Assembly: GCA_016712145.1 (NCBI GenBank)
Contig: JADJRO010000001.1
Span: 2,852,501 to 2,916,500, forward strand
Reading direction: 5' to 3'
Source of the DNA: Saprospiraceae bacterium
GTDB taxonomy: Bacteria > Bacteroidota > Bacteroidia > Chitinophagales > Saprospiraceae
Length of the DNA: 64,000 bases
The position numbers were made by a program, and so were the translations under genes. The notes beneath the pieces are model-generated. The model was not told the DNA's origin. It did not search any database and saw only the letters and a program-made list of their open reading frames with translations. Of the stretch, positions 43,244 to 52,717 are shown one piece after another (the stretch's first letter is position 1; the number at the start of each line of letters is the position of its first letter).

Positions 43244-46087
43244 ATGGACTTCAATTACGATCAGGAATTTATAGATATTATAGGCGCATCAGAACACAAT
43301 CTGAAGGAAGTGTCTGTAAAAATTCCACGCAACCAGTTGGTTGTGATTACTGGGATTTCAGGTAGTGGAAAATCCTCCCTGGCATTTGATACGATTTATG
43401 CTGAGGGGCAAAGGCGTTATATGGAAACATTCTCCCATTATGCACGGCAGTTTATAGGAAATATTGAAAGGCCCCAGGTAGAAAAAATTGATGGATTAAG
43501 TCCGGTGATTTCTATCGAACAAAAAACAACCGGTTGGAATCCACGTTCAACCGTTGGAACCATTACTGAAGTGTATGATTTATTTCGTTTACTCTATGCC
43601 CGCGCAGCGGATGCGTATTCCCATGTAACGGGTAATAAGATGGTTCGTTATTCTGAAGATCAAATGTTGGAGTTAATCCAAAAACAGTTTGTCCATAAAC
43701 AAATAAGCATTCTTGCGCCTTTGGTGCGATCCAGGAAAGGTCATTACCGTGAATTGTTTGATCAAATTCGGAAGCAGGGATTTAATAAAGTACGAGTAGA
43801 TGGTGTTATTCAGGAATTAAAACCTGGATTGCAAGTGGATCGTTTTAAAATTCACGACATTGAGGTATTGATTGATCGGATCCAGGTTAATCCTGAAAAA
43901 TCGGAACGACTGAGTTATAGCATTCAGACTGCATTAAAAATTGGTCAGGATGTTTTGTTTATACTTGTTCAAGATGAAAATAAATTAATCCCATTCAGCA
44001 AGCGATTGATGGATGTAGAATCAGGTTTGTCTTATGATGAACCTTCACCAAACAGCTTTTCTTTTAATTCACCTTATGGCGCTTGTCCTGAGTGTAAAGG
44101 CTTAGGAGTTATGCATTCGGTAGATATGGACAAAGTGATTCCGGATGATTCTAAAACAATTCATGAAGGTGGCATTGTGCCTTTAGGTGAAGTTCGAGAA
44201 AATTATTTGTTTAAGCAGTTAAAGCAAATTGCAGACCGTCATAAATTTTCGTTTTCAACACCTGTAAAGAAAATACCAAAGAAAGTTCTGGATACCATTT
44301 TATTCGGAGGGGACGATTCGTATCCGGCACCTACAGAAAATGTTTGGTTTGAAGGATCATACCATTTGGCTTTTGAAGGCTTGACTAATATGCTCAAACG
44401 TTGGTATCGCGACACCAGTTCGGAGAAAATTCGGCAATTTGCTGAAGACTTTATGGTAGTTACCGATTGTGAAGTATGTAAAGGAAGCAGATTAAAACAA
44501 GAGAGTCTCTACTTTAAAATTGACGAGCGAAATATTTCTGAACTGGCACAAATGGATATTTCGGATTTGGATAATTGGTTAAAAAATCTGGAAGATCGAT
44601 TGTCAGGAAAGCAAAAAATTATTGCGAAAGATATCCTAAAAGAAATAAAAGCCCGCATCGGATTTTTATTATACGTAGGATTGGATTATTTGAATTTAAA
44701 CCGATCCGCCATCAGTTTATCAGGAGGTGAATCGCAACGTACGCGATTAGCAACACAAATCGGTTCGCAATTAACCGGTATCACATACATCTTGGATGAA
44801 CCGTCTATTGGATTGCATCAACGGGATAACCATCGATTGATAAAATCCTTGCGTGAACTTACGGACATAGGCAATACGGTGTTGGTAGTAGAGCACGACA
44901 AAGATATTATGATGGCCTCCGATTATATTATTGATCTGGGACCTGGTGCAGGTGTTCATGGAGGCGTATTGGTTGCCGAAGGAAGTCCTAAAGAGTTTTT
45001 AAAAAAGAACTCTTTGACTGCGGATTATTTATCTGGTCGAAAAAATATTACCATTCCAGAAAAAAGACGCAAGGGAAACGGAAACTATGTGGTTTTATAT
45101 GGAGCGTGTGGTCACAATTTAAAAAACCTGAGCATTAAATTTCCATTGGGATGTTTTATGTGTGTAACCGGAGTTTCCGGTAGTGGAAAATCCAGTTTGA
45201 TAAATGAGACCCTGTATCCAATTTTAAGAGCACATTTTTACAAGAGTTTGCAACGCCCATTGCAATATGAGAAAATTGAAGGGCTTGAATTTTTAGATAA
45301 AGTAATTGAAATAGATCAGGAACCTATTGGCAGAACACCGCGTTCAAATCCAGCAACCTATACCGGAGTCTTTACAGAGATTAGAAATTTATTTACCGGA
45401 TTGCCAGAAGCAAAAATCAGGGGTTATAAGCCAGGACGTTTTTCCTTTAATGTAAAAGGCGGTCGTTGTGAAGTTTGTGAAGGTGGTGGAATGAAAGTTA
45501 TCGAAATGAATTTTTTGCCGGATGTCTATGTACATTGCGAATCTTGCAATGGAAAGCGATACAATCGGGAAACCCTGGAAATTTTATATAAAGGCAAATC
45601 CATTGGAGATGTTCTGGATATGACGGTTGAAGAGGCTACTGTATTTTTTGAGCATGTTCCGGCAATTTATAGAAAATTAAAAACCCTTTGTGATGTTGGG
45701 TTAACATATATCACTTTAGGACAACAAGCAACAACGCTTTCAGGTGGAGAAGCGCAACGGGTAAAACTATCGGAAGAATTATCTAAACGGGATACCGGAC
45801 AAACCTTATATATTCTTGACGAACCAACAACCGGATTGCATTTTGAAGACATTCAACATCTAATTCTTGTATTACAAAAATTAGTAGATCGGGGCAATAC
45901 CGTAATGGTGATTGAGCACAATCTGGATGTGATTAAAGTTGCAGACTATGTATTGGATTTAGGTCCTGATGGGGGAAAATACGGTGGTAACATTGTTGCA
46001 TTTGGTACACCGGAACAATTGACCACTGTGAAAGAAAGTTATACCGGTCAGTTTCTGAAAACTGAATTGGCTGAATTGTTAAATTAA
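43244..46087 (+). CDS. uvrA: Excinuclease ABC subunit A, canonical copy
   Basis: 947 residues with all UvrA landmarks: Walker A GISGSGKSS (37-45) and GVSGSGKSS, signatures LSGGESQR and LSGGEAQR, zinc Cys pairs CPEC, CEVC, CEVC and CESC, and the invariant IGRTPRSNPATYTG and GKRYNRETLEILYKGK blocks. It matches standard UvrA more closely than the paralog at 352-3171 and is the likelier partner of the UvrB in this window. No cotranscribed partner. Confidence 0.96.
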   Translation: MDFNYDQEFIDIIGASEHNLKEVSVKIPRNQLVVITGISGSGKSSLAFDTIYAEGQRRYMETFSHYARQFIGNIERPQVEKIDGLSPVISIEQKTTGWNPRSTVGTITEVYDLFRLLYARAADAYSHVTGNKMVRYSEDQMLELIQKQFVHKQISILAPLVRSRKGHYRELFDQIRKQGFNKVRVDGVIQELKPGLQVDRFKIHDIEVLIDRIQVNPEKSERLSYSIQTALKIGQDVLFILVQDENKLIPFSKRLMDVESGLSYDEPSPNSFSFNSPYGACPECKGLGVMHSVDMDKVIPDDSKTIHEGGIVPLGEVRENYLFKQLKQIADRHKFSFSTPVKKIPKKVLDTILFGGDDSYPAPTENVWFEGSYHLAFEGLTNMLKRWYRDTSSEKIRQFAEDFMVVTDCEVCKGSRLKQESLYFKIDERNISELAQMDISDLDNWLKNLEDRLSGKQKIIAKDILKEIKARIGFLLYVGLDYLNLNRSAISLSGGESQRTRLATQIGSQLTGITYILDEPSIGLHQRDNHRLIKSLRELTDIGNTVLVVEHDKDIMMASDYIIDLGPGAGVHGGVLVAEGSPKEFLKKNSLTADYLSGRKNITIPEKRRKGNGNYVVLYGACGHNLKNLSIKFPLGCFMCVTGVSGSGKSSLINETLYPILRAHFYKSLQRPLQYEKIEGLEFLDKVIEIDQEPIGRTPRSNPATYTGVFTEIRNLFTGLPEAKIRGYKPGRFSFNVKGGRCEVCEGGGMKVIEMNFLPDVYVHCESCNGKRYNRETLEILYKGKSIGDVLDMTVEEATVFFEHVPAIYRKLKTLCDVGLTYITLGQQATTLSGGEAQRVKLSEELSKRDTGQTLYILDEPTTGLHFEDIQHLILVLQKLVDRGNTVMVIEHNLDVIKVADYVLDLGPDGGKYGGNIVAFGTPEQLTTVKESYTGQFLKTELAELLN

Positions 46088-46129
46088 AAATTGTCACGAA
46101 TGGAAGACGAATGGAAGAAAGGAAGAGTT

Positions 46130-46200
46130 GCCACGAATGCACGAATGGAGATTCGAAGTATTTAATTTAATTATTCGTCTTTAATTCGTGCATTCGTGGC
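46130..46200. repeat. Inverted repeat of octamer CACGAATG
   Basis: Arms 46130-46146 and 46184-46200 are perfect 17-bp complements containing CACGAATG-type octamers, with a 37-base loop. It lies between the convergent uvrA and CHRD genes and could act as a bidirectional transcript end, though it has no T-run. Confidence 0.88.
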
Positions 46201-46211
46201 GATTCTTTCTA

Positions 46212-48005
46212 TTAATTTTTAATAAATTTCAAGCTTCTCAAAGGATTATTCCCTTCAACAACATTTAATAAATAAAAACCGGAAGCTAATTGCTCGATCG
46301 GAATACTGATTTTATTAAATCCCGGATAGAAAGATTGTTTCCATTTTCGAATTAGTTTGCCTTGGGCATCATTTATAAATAAATCAATGCTCATGGATTT
46401 ATCTAAAGTCGCTTCTAAAAACAATTCTTGAGTAATGAAATTATTATTCAAATTTAATTCTTGGATAACAGATTCAATAATGGAGGTATTGATTTTACAC
46501 GAAAGGGTTCTGCGAATTTGACCGCGCACTTCTCCGGCAGGATTTGCAGCGGTGTGTACATTAAAATATGCTCCGTCTTTATCAATTTTGCCAGCAACCG
46601 TTCCGGTAATCGGAATCACATTGGTTGTAAACGGATTGGGTAAATCCAAAGGAACTAAAACAGTTCCGTTTGCACCAAAATTTGCATCATGAATATGTGC
46701 AGCCGTTGCATCTCCATTTAAATTTTGAACAATCATTCCGTAATCTAATTCTGTATTGGCTTTGTTTACCGCAACATAAGCTGCTCCATAGGCAGGAACA
46801 TTTTTTACTGGTATTTCCTGGTCACCACACAGATCAAAAGCAAATGATTTTAAAAGATTATTTTCAATTTGTCCACGAATTTCACCTCCTGGATTTGCTG
46901 CGGTATGAATGTTAAAATACAATTCATCTTTAAAAAAGGCGGTCAACATATCTCCGCTGATTGCAGCTTGACCAAAATAAATTCCTGGAAAATTAGAAGG
47001 AGTTAATGCAGTAAAGACAGGACCATTTTTTCCTGCAGCACCATTGTGGATGTGTGCAGCCGTTGGAACCAATCCATCAAATCCAACTAAATAAAACAAA
47101 GTATCCATATCCGGATAATTAAGCGCAGCATATCCAAATCCTTTGGCCGTACTGTTGTTCGGTGGATTTTCCTGACTTCCATTCATCACACCATATCCGT
47201 TATTTAACGCATCCAGTTGCAATTGCCCTCGAATTTCGCCATCGGGATGTGCAGTGGTATGAATATTTACATAGGCTCCGGTAAAAAAGGCAGCAAATAA
47301 AACCTGTTGAACCACATTGGGATCCTCAATGGTTCCGGAAAGTACGATGCCATCTTGCAATTCGGTAATTACAGGACCTGTGCTGAAAGCATCTCCTGCG
47401 TGAATATGTGCAGCTGTCACCGGACCGCTGAGTCCGGAATACATGATTTTGTATTCCATCCTGGTTAAATTTGGAGAGAGCCGTATAGCACCCAATCCGA
47501 ATGCTTGTCCTGGGACCGGTGGAATTTGGGAAGCACCAGAGATCACAGTTGATAAAATAATTTCAGATTTCCAATTGAGTTGTCCTCGGATTTCTCCATT
47601 TGGAAACCCGGTGGTATGCACATTTACATAAAGTTCTCCAAAAAATGAAGCAGCTAAAAATCCTGGAGGTGTCTTAAAGACCCCTTTAATACGACTTCCG
47701 GTAATCATAGTTCCTAAATCTATAAAAACAGGGCCAGTCGTATCACTCGTTCCTAAATGGATGTGGCAGCCAATGATATTTCCAGTCAAATTGGTAAAAG
47801 CACCATGGACATACACTTCACTGCGATCTTCAGATACCAGAAACGTCATCAGTCCCAATGCATCTCCACGTACGGGTGGAACTTCATTCGAAGTATTCAT
47901 TTCTGCAACGAACATCATTTGTCCGTTTTCAGCAAGCAAACTTACAGGTTGCAAAGTGAGGCAGAAAAATAAAAAACTAAATAAATAGGTAAAATTTTTG
48001 TTCAT
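46212..48005 (-). CDS. Secreted protein with four CHRD domains and T9SS tail
   Basis: 597 residues from the ATG at 48005 (MNKNFTYLF); a longer frame to 48092 precedes the signal peptide and is not preferred. After the signal peptide come four CHRD (chordin-like) domains of about 120 residues, each with an AHIH or CHIH motif, a GPV segment and an N(I/V)HT...GEIRGQ end. The C terminus is a T9SS sorting domain (KISIPIEQLASGFYLLNV). CHRD domains occur in secreted bacterial proteins; their ligand is unknown. A TAAGTTTG box lies at 48097-48090. Confidence 0.88.
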   Translation of the reverse strand: MNKNFTYLFSFLFFCLTLQPVSLLAENGQMMFVAEMNTSNEVPPVRGDALGLMTFLVSEDRSEVYVHGAFTNLTGNIIGCHIHLGTSDTTGPVFIDLGTMITGSRIKGVFKTPPGFLAASFFGELYVNVHTTGFPNGEIRGQLNWKSEIILSTVISGASQIPPVPGQAFGLGAIRLSPNLTRMEYKIMYSGLSGPVTAAHIHAGDAFSTGPVITELQDGIVLSGTIEDPNVVQQVLFAAFFTGAYVNIHTTAHPDGEIRGQLQLDALNNGYGVMNGSQENPPNNSTAKGFGYAALNYPDMDTLFYLVGFDGLVPTAAHIHNGAAGKNGPVFTALTPSNFPGIYFGQAAISGDMLTAFFKDELYFNIHTAANPGGEIRGQIENNLLKSFAFDLCGDQEIPVKNVPAYGAAYVAVNKANTELDYGMIVQNLNGDATAAHIHDANFGANGTVLVPLDLPNPFTTNVIPITGTVAGKIDKDGAYFNVHTAANPAGEVRGQIRRTLSCKINTSIIESVIQELNLNNNFITQELFLEATLDKSMSIDLFINDAQGKLIRKWKQSFYPGFNKISIPIEQLASGFYLLNVVEGNNPLRSLKFIKN

Positions 48006-48089
48006 AGTAGAAACATTTATGATTAGTAAATTAATATCAGATGGTCGGGAAATCGGGAATTGAAAAATGGGCCTATAATGTATATCGAA

Positions 48090-48097
48090 CAAACTTA
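48090..48097 (-). promoter_or_regulatory. -7 box (TAAGTTTG) for the CHRD gene
   Basis: Exact minus-strand TAnnTTTG, 84 bp before the preferred ATG. A TTTG at 48115-48112 is only 14 bp away, so the -33 element is uncertain. Confidence 0.4.
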
Positions 48098-48153
48098 AGA
48101 AATGTTTCGTTCAAAATGGAGAAAAAAGTCTAAAGAATCCATGTAATAAAATA

Positions 48154-48209
48154 AGGCTTAGTTTAGGGTTGAAAATTCTCAATTTAATAATCAACTTAAA
48201 ACCAAGCCT
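48154..48209 (+). other. RNA-like stem-loop ending at the transposase start codon
   Basis: Positions 48154-48172 pair with 48191-48209 over 19 positions: 15 Watson-Crick pairs, two G-U pairs and two mismatches, around an 18-base loop. The ATG at 48210 follows directly. It could hide the ribosome site and limit transposase translation, or be part of the element's non-coding RNA. If translation instead begins at Met15 (48252), the hairpin is wholly in the leader. Confidence 0.6.
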
Positions 48210-49208
48210 ATGACAAATTTACAAGTAAAAGCGGACTTTACTGGCCGCATTATGTTTATCGGTATCGACATACATTTAAAAAATTGGCATGTTTCATTAT
48301 ATTATGAGCAGAAACTTATAAAGAGTTTCCGGCAAGAAGGATGTCCAAAGACGTTGTCAAATTATTTAAATGAGCATTATCCAGGTGCGAAATATGTATG
48401 TGCATATGAATCCGGATTTAGTGGATTTTGGGCACAGCGTCAATTGGAGCAGTTAGGAATTGAGTGTATTGTGGTTCATGCAGCAGATGTACCCCAGACG
48501 AACAAAGGAAAGCATTTTAAAACAGACAAAATGGACTCCAAAAGGATTGGAGCTGCATTGGGAAGCGGTATGTTGCGAGGTATATACATTCCCGAAGCAG
48601 AAGCAGAATCAGACCGTCAATTAGTTCGATGTAATGTAAAATTGGGAAATGATGTTACAGCATGTAAGCATCGCATCAAGAGTATGTTATACCAACTTGG
48701 AATATCAATACCACAACAATATAATAATGGAAACTGGAGTAATAAATTTATGACATGGTTAAAGGATCTTCGCTTTGAAAATGAATCAACCAGACTAGCT
48801 TTAGACCTATACTTTCAAACCTTACTTAACTTGCGACAAGAAAAGCTAAATGCTTTGCGACAGATTCGGAGGCTACAGAACAAGGATCGGTATTCAAAAT
48901 TATTTAAGTTATTAACGAGTATTCCAGGCATAGGGCCAATGACAGCAATTACTTTGCTAACTGAAATTGTGGACATGAAACGATTTAACAATTTTGATGA
49001 ATTAAATAGTTTTATAGGATTTTGTCCAAATGAATATTCCAGCGGAGACAAAGAACGCAAAGGAAGAATGTCTTTTAGACAGCACAAAAGACTCCGCTCA
49101 TTGCTAATTGAGAATGCCTGGATAGCCATTCGTAATGACCCCGCTCTGCTGTTATATTATAGTGAAACTAAAGAAAAAAACACAATCAAATTAAACAGTA
49201 AAAAATAA
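48210..49208 (+). CDS. IS110-family transposase
   Basis: 332 residues. The N-terminal RuvC-like DEDD domain has Asp20 (FIGIDIH), Glu67 (AYESGF), Asp106 and Asp109 (TDKMDSKRIG). A helix-hairpin-helix-like SIPGIGPMTA and the C-terminal transposase_20 domain follow, with the serine pair Ser277/Ser278 (NEYSSG) where IS110 recombinases have their catalytic Ser. The frame is intact, so the element may be active. IS110 recombinases are guided by a bridge RNA from the element's non-coding end. Met15 (48252) is an alternative start close to the FIGID motif. Confidence 0.92.
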   Translation: MTNLQVKADFTGRIMFIGIDIHLKNWHVSLYYEQKLIKSFRQEGCPKTLSNYLNEHYPGAKYVCAYESGFSGFWAQRQLEQLGIECIVVHAADVPQTNKGKHFKTDKMDSKRIGAALGSGMLRGIYIPEAEAESDRQLVRCNVKLGNDVTACKHRIKSMLYQLGISIPQQYNNGNWSNKFMTWLKDLRFENESTRLALDLYFQTLLNLRQEKLNALRQIRRLQNKDRYSKLFKLLTSIPGIGPMTAITLLTEIVDMKRFNNFDELNSFIGFCPNEYSSGDKERKGRMSFRQHKRLRSLLIENAWIAIRNDPALLLYYSETKEKNTIKLNSKK

Positions 49209-49247
49209 ATCTTAGCTTTACCATCCCAGAAATGAATAAAAGTTAAA

Positions 49248-49457
49248 AAATGGTAAGACCGCTCACTATAGACTGTAGTTTAACCTACGCAATGAAGATT
49301 GCGGCTTACCATTTCTTTACATAACTAATTAAGATTCTTGTAGCGAAGAGAGATTTTCGACTACTAATAGGAGTTTGATGAGTAAAGAAAAGATTATTTG
49401 AAGAGACAACAAAAATCCAAAGGAAGTGGAATGGTTAATTTATGCCATTCTACTTTC
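49248..49457 (+). ncRNA. Candidate bridge RNA of the IS110 element
   Basis: Three stem-loops follow the transposase. (1) 49248-49257 pairs with 49305-49314 (AAATGGTAAG/CTTACCATTT), extended by CCG/CGG or competing with an inner CGCAAT/ATTGCG hairpin. (2) GTAG-CGAA...TTCG-A-CTAC at about 49340-49365. (3) 49422-49434 pairs with 49445-49457 over 13 positions including two G-U pairs. G-U pairs in conserved stems argue for function as RNA. The size of about 210 nt fits known bridge RNAs. It sits in the otherwise gene-free 355-bp stretch before the transketolase genes. Confidence 0.5.
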
Positions 49458-49563
49458 AAAGGAATTTATTAGAAAACAAGGGAATTGGCAACCTCCTGCA
49501 TATTTTATTCATAGGAGTCTATAGTCTATTGACTTTAGGCTTACATTAATTTGTAATTGATGA

Positions 49564-50514
49564 TTATCCCAAAACCTTTTTTGCTGCTTTCACGACATCC
49601 TCGACGCCTAAGCCATATTTTAATAACAATTCCATCGGTTTTCCGGATTCACCGAAGGAATCATTTACTGCAACATATTCCTGTCGGCAAGGGTGATGTT
49701 GCACAAGGATCTGAGCAATTGAATCGCCCAAGCCCCCATTGCGTTGGTGTTCTTCGCAGCTGACTACTTTATTGGTTTTGCGAACGGATTTCAATATACA
49801 ATCCACATCGAGTGGCTTTATCGTATGAATGTTGATTAGTTCGCAATCGATGCCTTGTTTTTCCAGTTCACGACAGGCTTCGAGTGCTTGCCAAACCATG
49901 TGTCCTGTTGCAAAAATGCTCACATCGTTTCCTTCTTTCAGGACCAGTCCTTTACCGATTTCAAACGGCTGATTTTCTAAAAATACGGGCCAATCCGGAC
50001 GACCAAATCGAAGATATACCGGTCCCTTCCAATGAGCAATTGCTTTGGCAGCTTCTTTGGTTTGGTGAGCATCTGCCGGATTGATAACGGTCATACCCGG
50101 AAGCATTTTCATCAATCCAATGTCTTCTAAAATCTGATGTGTTGCTCCGTCTTCACCTAAAGTCACACCGGCATGAGACGCACAAATTTTTACATTTTTA
50201 TCAGAGTATGCTATGGATTGACGAATCTGATCGTACACCCTACCGGTACTAAAATTCGCAAAAGTTCCGGTATATGGAATTTTACCAATCGTCGCCATGC
50301 CGGCAGCCATCCCCATCATATTCGCTTCAGAAATTCCTGTTTGAAAAAAACGGTTTGGAAATTCTTTTTCGAATGCATCCATTTTTAATGATCCAACCAA
50401 ATCAGCACACAATCCGACGACCCGGGAATCTAAACGACCGGCTTCAAGAAAACCTTCTCCAAAACCATTTCGGGTTGCAGATTTTTTAGTTGATTGGTAG
50501 AGATCCCAGGACAT
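49564..50514 (-). CDS. Transketolase, C-terminal subunit
   Basis: 316 residues corresponding to the pyrimidine-binding and C-terminal domains of transketolase (YTGTFANFSTGRVYDQIRQS, SHAGVTLGEDGATHQ, VSCEEHQRNGGLGDSIA). With the N-terminal subunit encoded 100 bp upstream it forms a split thiamine-diphosphate transketolase moving two-carbon units in the pentose phosphate pathway. Split transketolases are known in archaea and many bacteria. A related dehydrogenase E1 beta subunit is excluded by the partner sequence. Confidence 0.9.
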   Translation of the reverse strand: MSWDLYQSTKKSATRNGFGEGFLEAGRLDSRVVGLCADLVGSLKMDAFEKEFPNRFFQTGISEANMMGMAAGMATIGKIPYTGTFANFSTGRVYDQIRQSIAYSDKNVKICASHAGVTLGEDGATHQILEDIGLMKMLPGMTVINPADAHQTKEAAKAIAHWKGPVYLRFGRPDWPVFLENQPFEIGKGLVLKEGNDVSIFATGHMVWQALEACRELEKQGIDCELINIHTIKPLDVDCILKSVRKTNKVVSCEEHQRNGGLGDSIAQILVQHHPCRQEYVAVNDSFGESGKPMELLLKYGLGVEDVVKAAKKVLG

Positions 50515-50521
50515 TTTATTA

Positions 50522-50598
50522 ATTACGAATTATTAATTACGAATTACGAATGCAGTACTAAGATTATTATTTAAATTCTCAATTCGTAATTCGTAATT
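50522..50598. repeat. Heptamer arrays forming a 17-bp stem inside the transketolase unit
   Basis: 50522-50549 is four 7-bp steps (ATTACGA, ATTATTA, ATTACGA, ATTACGA) and 50582-50598 is ATTCGTA, ATTCGTA, ATT. Positions 50535-50551 and 50582-50598 are exact complements. The hairpin lies between the two transketolase subunit genes and could tune their ratio. Confidence 0.85.
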
Positions 50599-50614
50599 GA
50601 AAATTTGAAATTGA

Positions 50615-51454
50615 TTAATAGTCTCCATAAGTTTCTTCCAATTGACTTAAGGCGATAGCGGTTTGTTCAGCATTGGGAGCGACTCCGTGCCATTTGTGAG
50701 AGCCCATCATAAAATCAACACCAAAGCCCATACTTGTTTTCATAAGGATCACAATTGGTTTTCCTTTTCCGGTTTTTGATTTTGCCACTGCAAGCATGTT
50801 AAGTACCTCTTCCATATTATTGCCATTCATTTGCAATACATCCCAACCGAAACTATTCCATTTTGCAGGCAGGTCTCCCAATGACATTACTTTGTCGTTT
50901 GGACCATCAATTTGTTGGCCATTCCAGTCAACGGTAAGAATCAGATTGTCTGCTTTATAATGTGCGGCAGCCAATACGGCTTCCCAGATTTGGCCTTCCT
51001 GCAATTCACCATCACCAGTTAAAACATATACTAAACCCGGATCTGAATCCAATTTTTTGGCCAAAGCAGCTCCCAATGCAGCACTGACACCCTGTCCTAA
51101 AGAACCTGAGGCAATTCGAACACCTGGCAGGTGCTCGTGGGTAGTTGGGTGCCCTTGCAATCTGGAATTTATCTTTCTAAACGTATTCAATTCATCAATT
51201 GGAAAATAACCAGATCGTGCCAATACAGAATAAAACACCGGAGAAATATGACCGTTGGAAAGGAAAAAAAGGTCTTCACCAATGCCTTCCATTTGAAAGG
51301 GTAATTTTTTTTGGAGCATATTAAAATACAAAGCTGTCAGAAAATCAGCACAACCCAGGGAACCACCCGGATGCCCGCTGGCGCATTGATGGGTTTGTCT
51401 GATGATATCCCTTCGAACCTGGGATGCCATACGCTTTAATTCTCCTATCTCCAT
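50615..51454 (-). CDS. Transketolase, N-terminal subunit
   Basis: 279 residues with the thiamine-diphosphate-binding half of transketolase: HPGGSLGCADFLTALY, SGSLGQGVSAALGAALA and the ThDP motif GDGELQEG...DWNGQQIDG. It is complete as the first subunit of a split enzyme. Its start lies 124 bp from the divergent pdxA start. It precedes the C-terminal subunit on the same strand, separated by a hairpin made of heptamers. Confidence 0.92.
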   Translation of the reverse strand: MEIGELKRMASQVRRDIIRQTHQCASGHPGGSLGCADFLTALYFNMLQKKLPFQMEGIGEDLFFLSNGHISPVFYSVLARSGYFPIDELNTFRKINSRLQGHPTTHEHLPGVRIASGSLGQGVSAALGAALAKKLDSDPGLVYVLTGDGELQEGQIWEAVLAAAHYKADNLILTVDWNGQQIDGPNDKVMSLGDLPAKWNSFGWDVLQMNGNNMEEVLNMLAVAKSKTGKGKPIVILMKTSMGFGVDFMMGSHKWHGVAPNAEQTAIALSQLEETYGDY

Positions 51455-51547
51455 TTCGCAGGCAAAAGTAGATTAAATAAAGAATTTTTCTATATGTTTT
51501 TAAAATCCAGACTGATTTCTGACAAGCGAGGCTTGGCAAATCCGCAT

Positions 51548-51555
51548 TATCTTCG
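51548..51555 (+). promoter_or_regulatory. -7-like box (TATCTTCG) for pdxA
   Basis: One base from TAnnTTTG, 22 bp before the preferred pdxA ATG. The same variant occurs before the acyl-CoA dehydrogenase gene. Confidence 0.4.
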
Positions 51556-51577
51556 CGGTCTATCAAATTTTCCGTTC

Positions 51578-52636
51578 ATGGACAAAGTAAAAATTGGGAT
51601 CAGCTGTGGGGATATCAACAGTATCAGTTTGGAGGTAATCCTTAAAGCCCTCAACAACGAACAAATTTTTAAGAGCATCATCCCTATCATTTATGGGAAT
51701 ATTAAAATTGTATCGTATCATAAAAACATTGCACTGCTTGAAAATTTAAGTATCAATATTATTGGCCAGGGGGAAAAACCACGCCCTGGTAGAATCAATC
51801 TGGTCAATTGCTGGAGTGATAATGTAACGATCACCTTAGGGAAAGCAAGTCCAGATGGAGGTAAATTTGCCCAAATTGCTTTGGAACGAGCTGTGGATGA
51901 TGTGTTGAAATCTGAAATTGACGCATTGGTTACGGGTCCTGTAAATAAATTGTCTATGCGGATGGCCGGGTTTAATTACTCGGGTCATACGGGTTATTTA
52001 AAAGACAAGGCAGAAGTAAATGATTGCTTGATGTTTATGGTTTCAGACCGGATTAAAATCGGTTTGGTTACCGATCATGTGGCGGTGTCTTCGATCGCTT
52101 CTCAAATTACTAAAGAAAGTGTATTGAGTAAGTTGCGGATCATGGAACAATCGCTGATGTCAGATTTTGGAATTGAAAAACCCCACATTGCAGTATTGGG
52201 ATTAAATCCACATGCAGGTGAAGAAGGACTCATTGGTTCTGAAGATGAAGAAATAATCCGACCTGCAATCATAGAAGCCAAAAAAGCAGGTTTATTTGTT
52301 GCTGGACCCTATTCTGCGGATGGATTTTTTGGCAGTGGCCATTTTAGTAAATTTGATGGGATTCTTGCAATGTATCATGATCAAGGTTTGATTCCATTTA
52401 AAAACATGTCTTATTATGAAGGCGTTAATTATACAGCGGGTTTAAATTTTGTACGCACCTCGCCGGATCATGGAACTGCATTTGATATTGCAGGAAAGAA
52501 TGAAGCAGATCCCCGTTCTATGATCCATGCAATATATACAGCAAAAGACATTTACTTACAACGTAAAGGCTTTCATGAAATGCGTGAAAATGTATTAAAG
52601 AAAAGGCCAAAGCTATCAGAAGAATCGAGCGAGTAG
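51578..52636 (+). CDS. pdxA: 4-hydroxythreonine-4-phosphate dehydrogenase
   Basis: 352 residues from the ATG at 51578; the frame is open to 51494, but the family begins at the KVKIGISCGD strand and a promoter-like box lies in between. PdxA oxidises 4-phosphohydroxythreonine in the DXP-dependent vitamin B6 pathway. Metal-site His residues lie in FNYSGHTGYL, YHDQGLIPFK and the RTSPDHGTAFDIAGK block; LGLNPHAGEEG is also conserved. pdxJ is not in the window. Confidence 0.94.
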   Translation: MDKVKIGISCGDINSISLEVILKALNNEQIFKSIIPIIYGNIKIVSYHKNIALLENLSINIIGQGEKPRPGRINLVNCWSDNVTITLGKASPDGGKFAQIALERAVDDVLKSEIDALVTGPVNKLSMRMAGFNYSGHTGYLKDKAEVNDCLMFMVSDRIKIGLVTDHVAVSSIASQITKESVLSKLRIMEQSLMSDFGIEKPHIAVLGLNPHAGEEGLIGSEDEEIIRPAIIEAKKAGLFVAGPYSADGFFGSGHFSKFDGILAMYHDQGLIPFKNMSYYEGVNYTAGLNFVRTSPDHGTAFDIAGKNEADPRSMIHAIYTAKDIYLQRKGFHEMRENVLKKRPKLSEESSE

Positions 52637-52717
52637 GTTAAAATCACTCTAATATCATTCGTCTAGGTTTGAGATTGGTTTACTTAGACCCCGACAACTT
52701 TGGCTGGGGCAAAGTTA

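Larger units (their letters stand above)
48120..49460 (+). mobile_element. IS110-family insertion sequence (ends approximate)
   Basis: The element comprises an IS110-type transposase gene with structured flanks: a hairpin directly before the ORF and three hairpins after it. IS110 elements lack classical terminal inverted repeats and target-site duplications, so the ends cannot be fixed by eye. The left limit is set by the CHRD promoter region and the right limit by the end of the last hairpin. No second copy is in the window. Confidence 0.6.

Noticed and set aside
48120..49560. Terminal inverted repeats or target duplication for the IS element
   Set aside because: The only shared word found was a short AGGCTTA on both sides in the same orientation, too short to define ends.
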